Positions 38,177 through 50,199 of a DNA stretch of 64,000 nt are shown in pieces. Below the pieces are notes generated by a model that did not search any database, was not told where the DNA came from, and was given only the letters and a program-made list of their open reading frames with translations. A program made the translations under genes and the position numbers. Source of the DNA: Bacteroidales bacterium (lineage in GTDB: Bacteria > Bacteroidota > Bacteroidia > Bacteroidales > UBA932); assembly GCA_017535125.1 (NCBI GenBank), contig JAFXUS010000007.1:21504-85503 (forward strand). Direction: 5' to 3'. Positions within the stretch are counted from its first letter, which is position 1. Every line of letters starts with the position of its first letter.

Positions 38177-38283
38177 TGATTTTATTGTTTGTCTCAACGA
38201 TCTTTATTTCCAGCACAAAGGCCGGAATAGATATAATAGTAATTATTCTATTCTAAGATTTAAATTTTTAATGGAAATTTAAC

Positions 38284-38291
38284 TATATTTG
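38284..38291 (+). promoter_or_regulatory. hicAB promoter, -7 box TATATTTG
   Basis: It matches TAnnTTTG and ends 11 bases before the hicA ATG, so the leader is very short. Confidence 0.55.
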
Positions 38292-38301
38292 TACCACTGG
38301 A

Positions 38302-38490
38302 ATGAAGTATGATGAATTCCACAGATTGGTTCAAGCCAACGGTTGGACCGTATTGAGACAGATGGGAACCAGTCACGTGATTTACAAAAAGGGGAATAAA
38401 ACCTACCCTGTCCCCTATCACCGAGGTAAGGAATTGGGCAAAGGTCTTGAAAAGAAGATCAGAAAAGAAATGAAACTGATTGAGCTATGA
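38302..38490 (+). CDS. hicA: HicA-family toxin
   Basis: 62 residues. This small dsRBD-like mRNA interferase fold has the catalytic His in GTSHVIYKKG (His25) and a basic C-terminus (KGLEKKIRKEMKL). The mRNA-cleaving activity is known for the family. The stop overlaps the hicB start by 4 bases, the standard toxin-first order. Codon use and surroundings are much more AT-rich than the neighbouring PUL genes, which suggests acquisition by transfer. Confidence 0.9.
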   Translation: MKYDEFHRLVQANGWTVLRQMGTSHVIYKKGNKTYPVPYHRGKELGKGLEKKIRKEMKLIEL

Positions 38491-38894
38491 CAACAATTGA
38501 AGCAATCATTGAACGGGCGGCGGACGGGACGTTTACCGTTTATTGCCAGGATGAAATCTTTTCAGGAGCCGGAGAAACGATGGAAGCGGCTAAAACAGAC
38601 ATGAAAAGACAGATGGACTTCTACCGGGAAACCGCCCGGGAGGAAGGGTTTAAGTATCCCGCCTTCCTGGATAACCCTTTTGAAATCCACTATTCCTTTG
38701 ATGCAACAAGTTTGATGAAATACTATGTGACCGCTGGCATCTTCTCTCTTGCCGGAATGGAAAAGGTGACGGGCATCAATCAGAAACAACTTTGGTCCTA
38801 TCTGAATGGAACAAAGCCCCGTAAGGCACAACGCGACAGGATCGAACGCGGGTTCCGCAACCTGAACAACGACCTTTCCACCATCTTCGCGTAG
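38487..38894 (+). CDS. hicB: HicB-family antitoxin with HTH-like C-terminus
   Basis: 135 residues. The N-terminal partial RNase H-like domain (IIERAADGTFTVYCQ and AGETMEAAKTDMKRQMDFY) binds and neutralises HicA. The C-terminal ~50 residues (YYVTAGIFSLAGMEKVTGINQKQLWSYLNG) look like a DNA-binding helix-turn-helix, so the protein probably represses its own promoter at 38284. It overlaps hicA by 4 bases and is followed closely by a terminator hairpin. Confidence 0.88.
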   Translation: MTTIEAIIERAADGTFTVYCQDEIFSGAGETMEAAKTDMKRQMDFYRETAREEGFKYPAFLDNPFEIHYSFDATSLMKYYVTAGIFSLAGMEKVTGINQKQLWSYLNGTKPRKAQRDRIERGFRNLNNDLSTIFA

Positions 38895-38899
38895 AAAAA

Positions 38900-38981
38900 G
38901 AATCCCCGGTCCATTGGGCCGGGGATTTCTGTTGGCGTCGGAGTGAAGCGACGCAGGGGGTTCGGGGGGAACGCCCCCCGA

Positions 38982-38983
<2 letters not shown>
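38900..38983. repeat. Copy 2 of the ~83-bp inverted repeat, including the hicB terminator
   Basis: The segment begins with the AATCCCCGG-TCCATTGGG-CCGGGGATT hairpin (38901-38925) that terminates hicB. It continues through GGCGTCGGAGTGAAGCGACGC to a GGGGGG-AACG-CCCCCC hairpin that abuts the stop of the convergent CE1 gene. It is the reverse complement of 34359-34442. Confidence 0.7.
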
Positions 38984-40127
<1,144 letters not shown>

Positions 40128-40133
40128 CTAGAA

Positions 40134-41042
40134 TCAGAATGCGGTCCACTCGTACACCTCGATCGTCTTGAAGTCCGCAGACACCTTGAAGGTCGGGGAG
40201 AAGTTGTAGGCCTGCTGGGTGTTGTAGCCGTTTCCGCTGGCCTGAGCGGCAATGCGGAAATAGCGATCCTGCTTCTCATACTTAAAGAGATCGGCATTGG
40301 CGCCTTGCGGATTACAATCAATGGTAAGGGTAACTTCCTGACCGGGCTGTGCAGCGGGGAAGACGCCCCAGCCATAAGCAGACAGATCCGTGCCCTGCTT
40401 GGATGCACCGCCATCGTTCGTAACCATGTTGAACACCGTAGCACCCACGAACAACTGCGTATTACCACAGAACTTGAGGTTCATGATGTTGTTGGCCTTG
40501 GTCGCGTCGCCAAGTTCCACCTTGAAGGTAGCCTTCAACTGCTTGGCAGCCGCGTCATAAGTGACCTTAGGATCCACAATGCGGCAGAACGGGGTCGTCT
40601 TGATATCGGAGTTCGGGTTAGCACCCTCCTTAAGCGAGAGGACCTGATCGTTCTCATAACAAGGGAGTTCCTTGAGGAGAACCTTGTAATCCGCGGCAAA
40701 GATGAGGTTGTTGCGATAGCTGCCGTCAAAACGGATAAACCAGCGCTGATCTTCATAGACCTCGTTGCCGGACTTGTCCTTCCATCCCAGCTCGTTGACG
40801 ATCAAGGAGCCTTTGGAAACGGTAATGACGGGGAATGTCCAGGTCGCCCAGTCCACATTGGCCCAGTCGATTTCCTGGGAGAACGCGGCCTCGACACCAA
40901 TGGGTTCACCGGTTTTCGTGTCCAGCAAGCGGCCGGACACCTGCGCGTTGGGCCCGTCAAAGTTGTCCAGTTCAAACATGCTGCAAGATGCAAGAGCGGC
41001 AACAGACAGGATAACGGCTGCAAATTTGAATATCTTTTTCAT
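40134..41042 (-). CDS. DUF3823 (SusE/F-position) surface lipoprotein
   Basis: 302 residues. The lipobox is VILSVAALASCSM. The mature protein starts LDNFDGPNAQVSGRLLD, matching DUF3823, a family found next to SusD in Bacteroidota PULs. The N-terminal part looks like a carboxypeptidase-regulatory beta-sandwich and the C-terminal part like a second sandwich. A role as an outer-surface glycan-binding protein is inferred from its place directly after susD (8-base gap). No enzymatic motif is seen. Confidence 0.77.
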   Translation of the reverse strand: MKKIFKFAAVILSVAALASCSMFELDNFDGPNAQVSGRLLDTKTGEPIGVEAAFSQEIDWANVDWATWTFPVITVSKGSLIVNELGWKDKSGNEVYEDQRWFIRFDGSYRNNLIFAADYKVLLKELPCYENDQVLSLKEGANPNSDIKTTPFCRIVDPKVTYDAAAKQLKATFKVELGDATKANNIMNLKFCGNTQLFVGATVFNMVTNDGGASKQGTDLSAYGWGVFPAAQPGQEVTLTIDCNPQGANADLFKYEKQDRYFRIAAQASGNGYNTQQAYNFSPTFKVSADFKTIEVYEWTAF

Positions 41043-41050
41043 TTGTAAGC

Positions 41051-43042
41051 TTATTTATTGTTCGGCTCAATCTTGTTGTTCACGTAGTTCGGAATCTGGG
41101 AATAGTAGTCTTCCGCATTGAAGCTGAGGATACCGCTATAACCGTTCCATTGTGACGTACCCGTAACAGGGAGGGAGCGGAGGAAAATCCACTGTGCCTT
41201 CTCGCCGCTCAGGTCCACCATCGGGATGAGGGTGAGTTTCTTACCCAGGGAGCCTTCCTCGATGGTCGGGATGTTGTTCGGGTTGTAGAAAGCGCGACGA
41301 CGATAAAGCACGTTGCTCCACTTATTCTCAAAAGCGAACTCGACTTTCCACTCATGAATGATGTTGTCAAGGGTAAGTTCGACATCATCCTTGAAACCTG
41401 CACGGTGACGAATGTCGTTCAAGCACTTGGCAGCAAGGGTCTTATCGCCAAAATTGCTACCGTTCTCGAGAACAGCCTCGGCATAAGTAAGAAGAACCTC
41501 AGCATACCGGATGTCATAGTACGGAGACTGGACATACTCGTTGTTGCTGTTCTGATCCAAGTACTTACGAGGAGAGAAGCAATAAGAGTTGCGGTTATTG
41601 GAGTTCTTGTCGGTCAAGAGAGCCATGAAAGCGGAGTTATTGCTGCCGGAGCCACCATACGGATAGTAAATGGTACCATCCTTCTCCACTCCGACATTGC
41701 CGCTGCCGGACGCATCGGAATTCGGATATACAGAAACACTGCCGTCAGGCATGACCATACCGCCTTCCATATACACGGTGATACCACGGAAAGTGACACC
41801 GGGGTACATCACCCATGCCTGGAAACGGGCGTCCTTCAGCAGGAACGGCTCCTGAACGGAGTTGTAATGCTTGTAGTTGGCAACCTTAGCCTTGGTGAAT
41901 TCCGTCTGAGGATTGCTCATATAAGCATTCTCGTCACCAGCGACCAGTGTCTGGATTTTGCCATTGACATGATTGCGGGTATCGGCGGCGTCATAGTAGT
42001 CGTACTCGTCGGCCAGATTCAGGGTGGCGGCGTAGTTGGCAGCGCCGGTTCCCGTGTAACCCTTGGCGAACTGGTTGGGCACCCACTTGTCGGTACCGTT
42101 CGTAGTCTCGGAGTCGCCGGTCTTGTAGGAACGGCCGAAAATACCTTCCGTCAGGCGGAACTCCTGGAACAGGTCCGTCAGGTTGGAAATAGCCGCATTG
42201 ATATCCTTCGGAGTACCACCGTAAAGCGAATAAACACCGGAGTTGATGACCTTGGCAGCGGCATCGATCGCCTGCTTGTAATAAGCGTCCGCATAGGAAG
42301 CCTTCATCAAGGTGAGCTCCTTCTTCACAGCCTCATAGTTGGCGCTGATCGGAGCGCGGTCCCAGTACTTGCTCTCGGAGGCAGCCCACAGGGCGGCACG
42401 GGCCTTCATGGCATAGGCGGCATACTTGTTGGCTCGCAGACTCTTGCTGGCGTTCAGTTCTGCCGCGCTGATTTCAGGAAGCAGGGCGATAGCCTGGTCA
42501 AACTGATCCAGCACCCAATCCCAAGACTCTTTCTCAGTCTTACGGGGATAGTAGAGACCCAGGTTTTCGCCACCGGGCGTATATTCATCGTCCAGGACCT
42601 TATCCACGATGGGAATACCGCCATGGGTACGGACATTGGCGAAATAGTAGCATGCACGGATGAACAAAGCCTCACCCGTATATGCGTCACGCTTCGCCTC
42701 ATCGATCAATCCTTCGGCGAAGGCATCATCGACCACGCCGAAGAACTTGTTGACAGAACGGACAGCGCCATAATTCCAGAAACCGGCAGTCGTGTTCTTA
42801 TAATCAGGAACGTCGCGGGCGGGATTGCCGAACATCTGATATTTGTCGTTGTCGGTCATGCTCATGCCCGGCAGGTTGGAATAAAGATTGGCCAGCAGGG
42901 CAAGCATACCGTTCTCGGAGGACTGCAAATCCTCGGCAGCCACCTTACTCAGGTCGCCTTCCATACTGTCAAAGAACTTATCGCAGGACATCAGTCCGAA
43001 AGAGAGCCCGGCGATCAGGATATATTTGAATATCTTTTTCAT
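41051..43042 (-). CDS. susD: SusD-family glycan-binding outer-membrane lipoprotein
   Basis: 663 residues. The lipobox is LIAGLSFGLMSCDK. The N-terminal TPR-like SusD fold includes LANLYSNLPGMSMTDND and ALFIRACYYFANVRTHGGIP; the C-terminal RagB/SusD domain has SPYYDIRYAEVLLTYAEAVLENG and ends LSFNAEDYYSQIPNYV. It sits as a lid on the SusC channel and captures oligosaccharide. It is 12 bases downstream of susC. It is larger than the ~550 residues of the starch SusD, so the bound glycan may be complex. Confidence 0.95.
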   Translation of the reverse strand: MKKIFKYILIAGLSFGLMSCDKFFDSMEGDLSKVAAEDLQSSENGMLALLANLYSNLPGMSMTDNDKYQMFGNPARDVPDYKNTTAGFWNYGAVRSVNKFFGVVDDAFAEGLIDEAKRDAYTGEALFIRACYYFANVRTHGGIPIVDKVLDDEYTPGGENLGLYYPRKTEKESWDWVLDQFDQAIALLPEISAAELNASKSLRANKYAAYAMKARAALWAASESKYWDRAPISANYEAVKKELTLMKASYADAYYKQAIDAAAKVINSGVYSLYGGTPKDINAAISNLTDLFQEFRLTEGIFGRSYKTGDSETTNGTDKWVPNQFAKGYTGTGAANYAATLNLADEYDYYDAADTRNHVNGKIQTLVAGDENAYMSNPQTEFTKAKVANYKHYNSVQEPFLLKDARFQAWVMYPGVTFRGITVYMEGGMVMPDGSVSVYPNSDASGSGNVGVEKDGTIYYPYGGSGSNNSAFMALLTDKNSNNRNSYCFSPRKYLDQNSNNEYVQSPYYDIRYAEVLLTYAEAVLENGSNFGDKTLAAKCLNDIRHRAGFKDDVELTLDNIIHEWKVEFAFENKWSNVLYRRRAFYNPNNIPTIEEGSLGKKLTLIPMVDLSGEKAQWIFLRSLPVTGTSQWNGYSGILSFNAEDYYSQIPNYVNNKIEPNNK

Positions 43043-43054
43043 ATTCTTGCAGGA

Positions 43055-46000
43055 TTAGAAGTTGAGATTTAAACCGAAGCTGTAGGTCTTGTTGATCTGG
43101 AACTCGCCACCGGCGCGGCCGCTGTCGTTGGATTCAGGATCCACATACTTCAGGAGCGGATTGCAGATAGTGAGCAGGTTACCTCCGTTGAAGAAAACAC
43201 GGGCGCTCTTGATGCCGGCCTTCTTGAGGAAGTTCGGGCTGAAGCGGTAACCGAGTTCGATGGTCTTAAGACGCACGTAAGTCGCGTTGACATAATCATA
43301 CGGCTGGTTTGAGCCGTACATCGGAGCATTGTAGGAACCGACCTGGGCGACGCGCACCAGCGCGGGCCAGTAACCGGCCACCCACTGCGTTGCGGGATCC
43401 CAAGGATCGGCACCATAGTTGGCGACATGGTAAGAATTCGTGTACTGGGACGGCAGATAGTTGAGCTTGCCGAAACCGGCGTAAGCGCTAAGGCCGTAGC
43501 CCTTGTACTTCATCGTCGCACCGTTGAAGATGAGGCTGAAGTCGAAGTTCTTCCAGCTGCCGCTGAAGGTAAGACCGAACTGGAGCGGCGGGTTGCCGGA
43601 ACCCCAGGTGTAGTAAACGTCCTCACCGTCGATGTAGCCGTTGCCGTTGCGGTCAACGATCTCGTACTGACCCACGATAATACCGCGGTTACCTTCCTTG
43701 CTGCCATCGGTCGTATAAAGGACCTCGCTGGCGTTGGCCTGGTCAACGGAGGTAAAGCGGCCTCCGGTCCAGTGATAGGTGGAACCACCGAAATAACCGT
43801 TCCAACGGTTCAGCGAGCAGTTCTTCCAGTAATCCATGGAAGACTTGTACACCTTGGTGTTCTCACTCTCGATATAGGTGGCGCGGTTGCGGGAGAACGT
43901 GGCCATCGCCTGGATACGATAGGTGAAGTCGCCCACGGTATTGCGATGATACAGGGACAGTTCCAGACCCTGGGTCTCGCTACGGTTCAAGTTCTCGGAC
44001 GGGAGGGAAACGGCATAGAAATCAGGCAGGGACGCGTCACGTGTGGCGGCCGTACCGATCATTTCACGCTTGAACCAGTCGAAAGTACCGCCCAACTTGC
44101 CGTGCCAGAGTTCGAAGTCCACACCGAAGTCCATCATACGGACCTTGGCCCAGGTAAGCAGCGTATTGGCAACCTGGCTGTTGGCGTAACCGGTGGTGGT
44201 ACCGCCATCAGCGAACACCCAGGAACCACTGGCAGTGTAGCCGTTGATGTAGGCATAAGCGGAGCCCTGCGGAGCGCCGGTGAAACCATCCGACCAGCGG
44301 AACTTGAGGTTATTGACGAACGGGAGGGCGTTCTTGAAGAACTTCTCCTCAGAAATACGCCAACCCAGGGAGTAGGACGGGAACATGCTCCAACGTTTGC
44401 CGGGAGCGAACATGTAGTTACCATCATAACGGCCCATCACCTCCACGAGGTACTTGCCGGCGTAATTGTAATTGATACGACCGATGTAACCGGCGGTACG
44501 GCTGGAAGAGCGGGTACCCTGGTTGTCATCGCGGGACGCGAGGGCCTGGTTGATCACATCGTGCGTGTAAAGATAATGGTCGCTGTCAACGCCATAGTAG
44601 CGGGAAGCACCGATCATCGCATTGGTAATGCTGGTCAATTCAGCACCGATCATCGCGGAGATGTTGTGCTGACCGAAGCTCTGGTTATAGAGGGCCTGGA
44701 TACGGCCGTAAACACGGGCGTTGTCATTCCACATCTCAGCGTACTGGGTCTCCTGACGGGTTTCCATACCAACTCCGGAAATGTCGGTAAGATAGTCATA
44801 CAGACGCATTTTCTTGACAAGCGTGCGCTGTTTGCTGCGGCCGAAGTCATAGGCACCCGTGGCCTGGAACTGCAGGCCCTTCAGGAACGGAGCATCGAAA
44901 GTAAAGTCGATGGTGTTGCTGAAATCCTTGCGGTCGGTCTTGGTGAAACCGGAAGCTTCGGTGTCCAGGAGGGCGACCGGGTTGGTGTGCTCTTCCACAT
45001 CGGAGTAGTGGTTGGGATTGTCCTTGGTATGGACACCGACCATCGGGTTGGACTGATAGATATAGTAGAAGATGTTCCAGTCCATATCGAAGTCACCCAT
45101 ACCGTTGTTGGTACTCTGGCGGAAGCTGGTGGTATAGCGCATCGTCAGTGACGGCAGAAGCTTGACGGAGATGTTACCGTTGAAGCCATAGCGCTGGTAA
45201 CCATAGCTGTCACCCTTCAGGATCGGGTTATCGTTGGCATAGTTGGCGCCGAAGTAGTAGTTGATGTTCTCGGTACCGCCGGAGATGGACACATTGTACT
45301 GCTGGTTCACGGCGACCTTCTTGTAGACCTCGTTATACCAGTCGGTATAGACAAGACCCTCATCGCCACGCTCGTAGGCAGCAATGGTCTCATCGGTGAA
45401 ACGGTGGTCCATCTTGGCCACGTCGGACATCGCGTTCTCCCATCTCATGAAGGAAGTCCAGCTCTCCACCTGGCGCGGGACGACCGGGGCCGCCAGCTGA
45501 AGTGTCGCGGTGAAGTTCACGGACGGCTTCTTGACCTGACCCTTCTTGGTGGTGATGAGAATCACACCATTCTGGGCGCCGAGACCGTAGATGGTCGCGG
45601 AAGCGTCCTTCAGGACGGAAATGCTCTCGATGTCATCCGGATTGAGTTCGTTGAGAACAGAAATATCGGTGTAAGTCTCGAGCTGGTTGGGGTTCGTGTT
45701 GTAAGAGGTGGATTTACGCGTACGGGTAGTACTGCGGACCACACCATCCACGACGATCATCGGCTGTCCGTAACCACGAAGGTTGATTTCGGAAGCGAAG
45801 GCACCCGGCTTACCACTGTTCTGGGTGATGAGAAGGCCGGGGATCTTGCCCTGGAGGGCAGCGACACCGTCGGCAGACTTGGTGGCACCGATATCTTCGG
45901 ACCGGATCTGGCTGATAGCGCCGGTCAAGGACTCGCGCTTCTGCACACCGTAACCGACGACAACGATTTCGTTGAGCAATTCAGAGTCTTCCACAAGGGT

Positions 46001-46288
46001 GACCTCCATATGGGGGGCAGCCTTCAGTTTACGGGTTTCGTAACCGATGGAAGAAAATTCGAGCACAGCCCCTTCCGGGACCTCCAAGGTAAAGAGACCG
46101 TCAATATCGGTCGCCGTGCCGACAGTCGTACCCGACTGCATGACGCCGGCTCCGATGATAGGCAGTTTCTCGGCATCCGTGACGACGCCGCTCACCTTGA
46201 TCATCTGTTGGGCGGACAGCATCGCAACGCTCAGGAGAAGTCCTCCGGCAATCGCGATCAGTCGCTTGAACAAGTTGTTGGTTCTCAT
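43055..46288 (-). CDS. susC: SusC-family TonB-dependent outer-membrane transporter
   Basis: 1077 residues. A signal peptide is followed by a carboxypeptidase-regulatory domain (VSGVVTDAEKLPIIGAGV), a TonB box region (NEIVVVGYGVQKRESLTGAI), the plug (INLRGYGQPMIVVDGVV and ISVLKDASATIYGLGAQNG) and a long beta-barrel ending in the aromatic C-terminus FGLNLNF. It imports oligosaccharides across the outer membrane with TonB energy. The gene lies 45 bases after the CE1 at 46334 and before susD; no clear promoter is in that gap, so it is likely read through from 50.2 kb. Confidence 0.96.
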   Translation of the reverse strand: MRTNNLFKRLIAIAGGLLLSVAMLSAQQMIKVSGVVTDAEKLPIIGAGVMQSGTTVGTATDIDGLFTLEVPEGAVLEFSSIGYETRKLKAAPHMEVTLVEDSELLNEIVVVGYGVQKRESLTGAISQIRSEDIGATKSADGVAALQGKIPGLLITQNSGKPGAFASEINLRGYGQPMIVVDGVVRSTTRTRKSTSYNTNPNQLETYTDISVLNELNPDDIESISVLKDASATIYGLGAQNGVILITTKKGQVKKPSVNFTATLQLAAPVVPRQVESWTSFMRWENAMSDVAKMDHRFTDETIAAYERGDEGLVYTDWYNEVYKKVAVNQQYNVSISGGTENINYYFGANYANDNPILKGDSYGYQRYGFNGNISVKLLPSLTMRYTTSFRQSTNNGMGDFDMDWNIFYYIYQSNPMVGVHTKDNPNHYSDVEEHTNPVALLDTEASGFTKTDRKDFSNTIDFTFDAPFLKGLQFQATGAYDFGRSKQRTLVKKMRLYDYLTDISGVGMETRQETQYAEMWNDNARVYGRIQALYNQSFGQHNISAMIGAELTSITNAMIGASRYYGVDSDHYLYTHDVINQALASRDDNQGTRSSSRTAGYIGRINYNYAGKYLVEVMGRYDGNYMFAPGKRWSMFPSYSLGWRISEEKFFKNALPFVNNLKFRWSDGFTGAPQGSAYAYINGYTASGSWVFADGGTTTGYANSQVANTLLTWAKVRMMDFGVDFELWHGKLGGTFDWFKREMIGTAATRDASLPDFYAVSLPSENLNRSETQGLELSLYHRNTVGDFTYRIQAMATFSRNRATYIESENTKVYKSSMDYWKNCSLNRWNGYFGGSTYHWTGGRFTSVDQANASEVLYTTDGSKEGNRGIIVGQYEIVDRNGNGYIDGEDVYYTWGSGNPPLQFGLTFSGSWKNFDFSLIFNGATMKYKGYGLSAYAGFGKLNYLPSQYTNSYHVANYGADPWDPATQWVAGYWPALVRVAQVGSYNAPMYGSNQPYDYVNATYVRLKTIELGYRFSPNFLKKAGIKSARVFFNGGNLLTICNPLLKYVDPESNDSGRAGGEFQINKTYSFGLNLNF

Positions 46289-46333
46289 GTTGATTAGAAT
46301 GAAATTGGTATTAATAGAGTTGGATTACTTCTA

Positions 46334-47473
46334 TTATTTGAACAACTTCTGGGCGAAGGTATTCAGGTAGAGACGCCAGTTGGACCACACGTGACCGCCG
46401 TCGGAGACATAGAAGATGTGGTCGAGACCCTGCTCGGTGAGCGTCTTGTCCAGCGCCTTGGAGCCTTCGAAGAGGAAGTCCGTGTCGCCGCAGGCCAGGA
46501 AGTAGAGCTTCACGCCGGCCTTCTTGAGCGTAGCGATCTGCTCAGGCGTGGCGCTGCCGGCCGCGGAGAGCGGGCAGATGTAGTCGAACATTTCCGGATA
46601 GAGGATGGAAGCGGAGATGGTATGGCCGCCACCCATGGACAGACCCGCGATGGCGCGGGAAGCCGGCTTCGCATTTACGTGGAAATTCTTCTCGATAAAG
46701 GGAACGATTTCCTCGCAGAGGCTGCGGACATAGGCATTCTGGAAGGCGGGATCACGCCAGTCCATCTGGACCTCCGGGATGTTGAGGGTACGGGCGGCAG
46801 CCTGGTTGGCATTGCCGTTCGGCATCACGACGATCATCGGCTCGGCGAGCCCCTTCTCGATCAGGTTGTCCAGGATCTGGGCGGTACGGCCCATGGAGAT
46901 CCAGGCTTCCTCATCGCCACCGGCGCCGTGCAGGAGGTAGAGCACCGGGTATTTCTTCTTGGGGTTGGCCTCGTAGCCGTACGGCGTGTAAACCGTCAGG
47001 CGGCGGTTCATGCCGAGGATCTTGCTCTCATACCACGGGTGACTTACGGTACCGTGCTGCTTCACGGCCTCGCCGTAATTCTCCGTACGCTCGCCGGGAA
47101 CGGTGATCATCGGAAGATAGCGGGTGCCGTCGCGCTGCACCAGGACGTTCTGCGGGTCGTTCACGGCCACGCCGTCCACCACGAAATTGTAGGTGTAGAT
47201 TTCTGCGGGCGGCAGGGGGATCTTGACGGACCAGACGTTGTTCGCACCGCGGGTCATCTCGATCGTATCGCCCCAGGGATTCGGCATCCAGGAGCCGGAG
47301 AGTTTCACGACCGTGGCGTAGTCTGCTTTCAGGCGGAAGGTCACGCTGTCGCCCTGGATATCCGGGGAGATGACGGGGGCCGGGCCGCCGAAAGAGAAAT
47401 TAGTCAATTCCTGCGCCTGCAGGGATGCGGCCAGCACGAGGGCTGCCGAAAGAATGGTAATGACTCTTTTCAT
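46334..47473 (-). CDS. CE1-type esterase with N-terminal CBM48-like domain
   Basis: 379 residues from the ATG at 47473 (signal peptide ITILSAALVLAASLQAQ). CBM48-like domain with VTFRLKADYATVVKLSG, then the esterase: [17 protein letters not shown], nucleophile GLSMGGGHT, and the His in SDGGHVWSNWRLYL. It is the paralogue of the CE1 at 38982. It lies 7 bases after the CE1 at 47481 in the operon and directly before susC, so ester removal and uptake are tightly linked. Confidence 0.88.
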   Translation of the reverse strand: MKRVITILSAALVLAASLQAQELTNFSFGGPAPVISPDIQGDSVTFRLKADYATVVKLSGSWMPNPWGDTIEMTRGANNVWSVKIPLPPAEIYTYNFVVDGVAVNDPQNVLVQRDGTRYLPMITVPGERTENYGEAVKQHGTVSHPWYESKILGMNRRLTVYTPYGYEANPKKKYPVLYLLHGAGGDEEAWISMGRTAQILDNLIEKGLAEPMIVVMPNGNANQAAARTLNIPEVQMDWRDPAFQNAYVRSLCEEIVPFIEKNFHVNAKPASRAIAGLSMGGGHTISASILYPEMFDYICPLSAAGSATPEQIATLKKAGVKLYFLACGDTDFLFEGSKALDKTLTEQGLDHIFYVSDGGHVWSNWRLYLNTFAQKLFK

Positions 47474-47480
47474 TGGGTTA

Positions 47481-48713
<1,233 letters not shown>

Positions 48714-50174
48714 TTATTCGAGTGTGGAATTGATATTCAGCAACATGGTATGGGGATAGGGTTCCCACTCCGGCATGCCGTCGGCGGACGGAACGCCCGT
48801 CTTGGCGAAGTTCGTCCAGAGGCGGCTGACGCGGTGGCCCAGTTCGACGGCGTCCGCTCCCCCGCCCGTGAAGGTGCGGTGCAGCTCGACGTTGTCGAAG
48901 ACGAAAGGAATCTCGATGCAGTGCGTGCTGCCGAAGGCACCGTCCAGCACCGGGGATTCCCAGGTAAATTGATAAAGGTAAACGGGAGCGCAGCCGGCGG
49001 CGGCCCGGTCGGCGGCCTGCTGGACAGCCAGCGGCTTGAAGATCGGGTCCTCCTGGTCGCGCGTGAATTCATGGTAGGTCGTGCCGATGATGACCGGAAT
49101 GTCCTTGGACAGGGCCATCGAGGCCGGTGCACCGGGCTGGGCGGGCAGGATCACACCGTCCACCACCGGGCGCGTGCCGAAGATGAGCTGGTTCAGGAAA
49201 TTGGCGGGCAGCTCGCCGGCCTGTTCCGCTTCCGCGCGAACGAGCGCGACCGCCTTGTCGTAAGCGGCAAGCAGAGTGGCATACGGGACCGTCTGGATCT
49301 CGTCGATGCGGGCCGGGCTGATGCCGAGTTCGCGGACCGTGGCGGCGCCGATGCGGCGGGACCACTTCTGCGGCAGCGCCTCCAGGATGGAGCCGCTCTC
49401 CACGATGGCCTTGCCGAACAGACCCTGGGCGGAAGGCATGGCCAGCAGGGTGCAGACCTTGCCGCCACCGCCGGACTGGCCGAAGATGGTCACGTTGGCG
49501 GGATCTCCGCCGAACGCGGAAATGTTGTCGCGCACCCACTCCAGCGCCTTCACGATGTCGGTCATGCCGAGGTTGCCGGAAGCGGCGTATTTGGCGCCGA
49601 AGCCGGACAGATCGAGGAAGCCGAGCACATTGAGGCGATGGTTCAGGCTCACGACCACGACGCCGTGGTCGCGCGCGAGATTTGAGCCGTCATAGGAAAT
49701 CTGCTCCTGCCCGGAACCGGCGCTGAAGCCGCCGCCGTGCAGCCAGACCATCACCGGACGCTTCTTCCCGTCGTTGATGCCGGCCGACCAGACGTTGATG
49801 CGCAGGCAGTCCTCGTCGGGAAAACCGTCGTCCCAGTGCATGGCGAAGGCCTGATTATCGTCGTACCAACCCGTTCGGGCGCCCTGCGGACAGGTCGGAC
49901 CGTAGGCGCGGCTGGCCCGGACACCTTCCCACGTATCGGGGTCGGCGGCGGGCTGGAAGCGCTCGGCCTTGGCATACGGAATACCCTTGAAAGTGAAGAC
50001 GCCGTCTTCGACATAACCGGCGACGGATCCGGACTGGATTTGCACCGTGGCGGCCTTGGCGGAAGTCTCCAGTTCGTGGTGAACTTCGGACTTCACCGTG
50101 GGATTGCCGGTGCCGCAAGAGAGCGGCACCAGGCAAACCGCGATCATCAGGAATAGTGTTTTCACTTGTTTCAT
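48714..50174 (-). CDS. Type-B carboxylesterase lipoprotein, shortened
   Basis: 486 residues. The lipobox is LMIAVCLVPLSCGT. The family signatures are GIPYAKAERFQPA, EDCLRINVW, the oxyanion HGGGFSAGSG, and the nucleophile GQSGGGGKV. The Glu in GTTYHEF and the His in STHCIEIPFVF complete the triad. Compared with the usual ~530-550 residues, about 60 residues seem to be missing between the Glu and the AADRAAAG segment, while the frame stays open. It is first in the PUL operon, under the promoter at 50200-50207, and is divergent from the HTCS. It may act on acetyl or aromatic esters of the imported glycan. Confidence 0.87.
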   Translation of the reverse strand: MKQVKTLFLMIAVCLVPLSCGTGNPTVKSEVHHELETSAKAATVQIQSGSVAGYVEDGVFTFKGIPYAKAERFQPAADPDTWEGVRASRAYGPTCPQGARTGWYDDNQAFAMHWDDGFPDEDCLRINVWSAGINDGKKRPVMVWLHGGGFSAGSGQEQISYDGSNLARDHGVVVVSLNHRLNVLGFLDLSGFGAKYAASGNLGMTDIVKALEWVRDNISAFGGDPANVTIFGQSGGGGKVCTLLAMPSAQGLFGKAIVESGSILEALPQKWSRRIGAATVRELGISPARIDEIQTVPYATLLAAYDKAVALVRAEAEQAGELPANFLNQLIFGTRPVVDGVILPAQPGAPASMALSKDIPVIIGTTYHEFTRDQEDPIFKPLAVQQAADRAAAGCAPVYLYQFTWESPVLDGAFGSTHCIEIPFVFDNVELHRTFTGGGADAVELGHRVSRLWTNFAKTGVPSADGMPEWEPYPHTMLLNINSTLE

Positions 50175-50199
50175 TTGTGGTTCCCTTTTTAACCAATGG

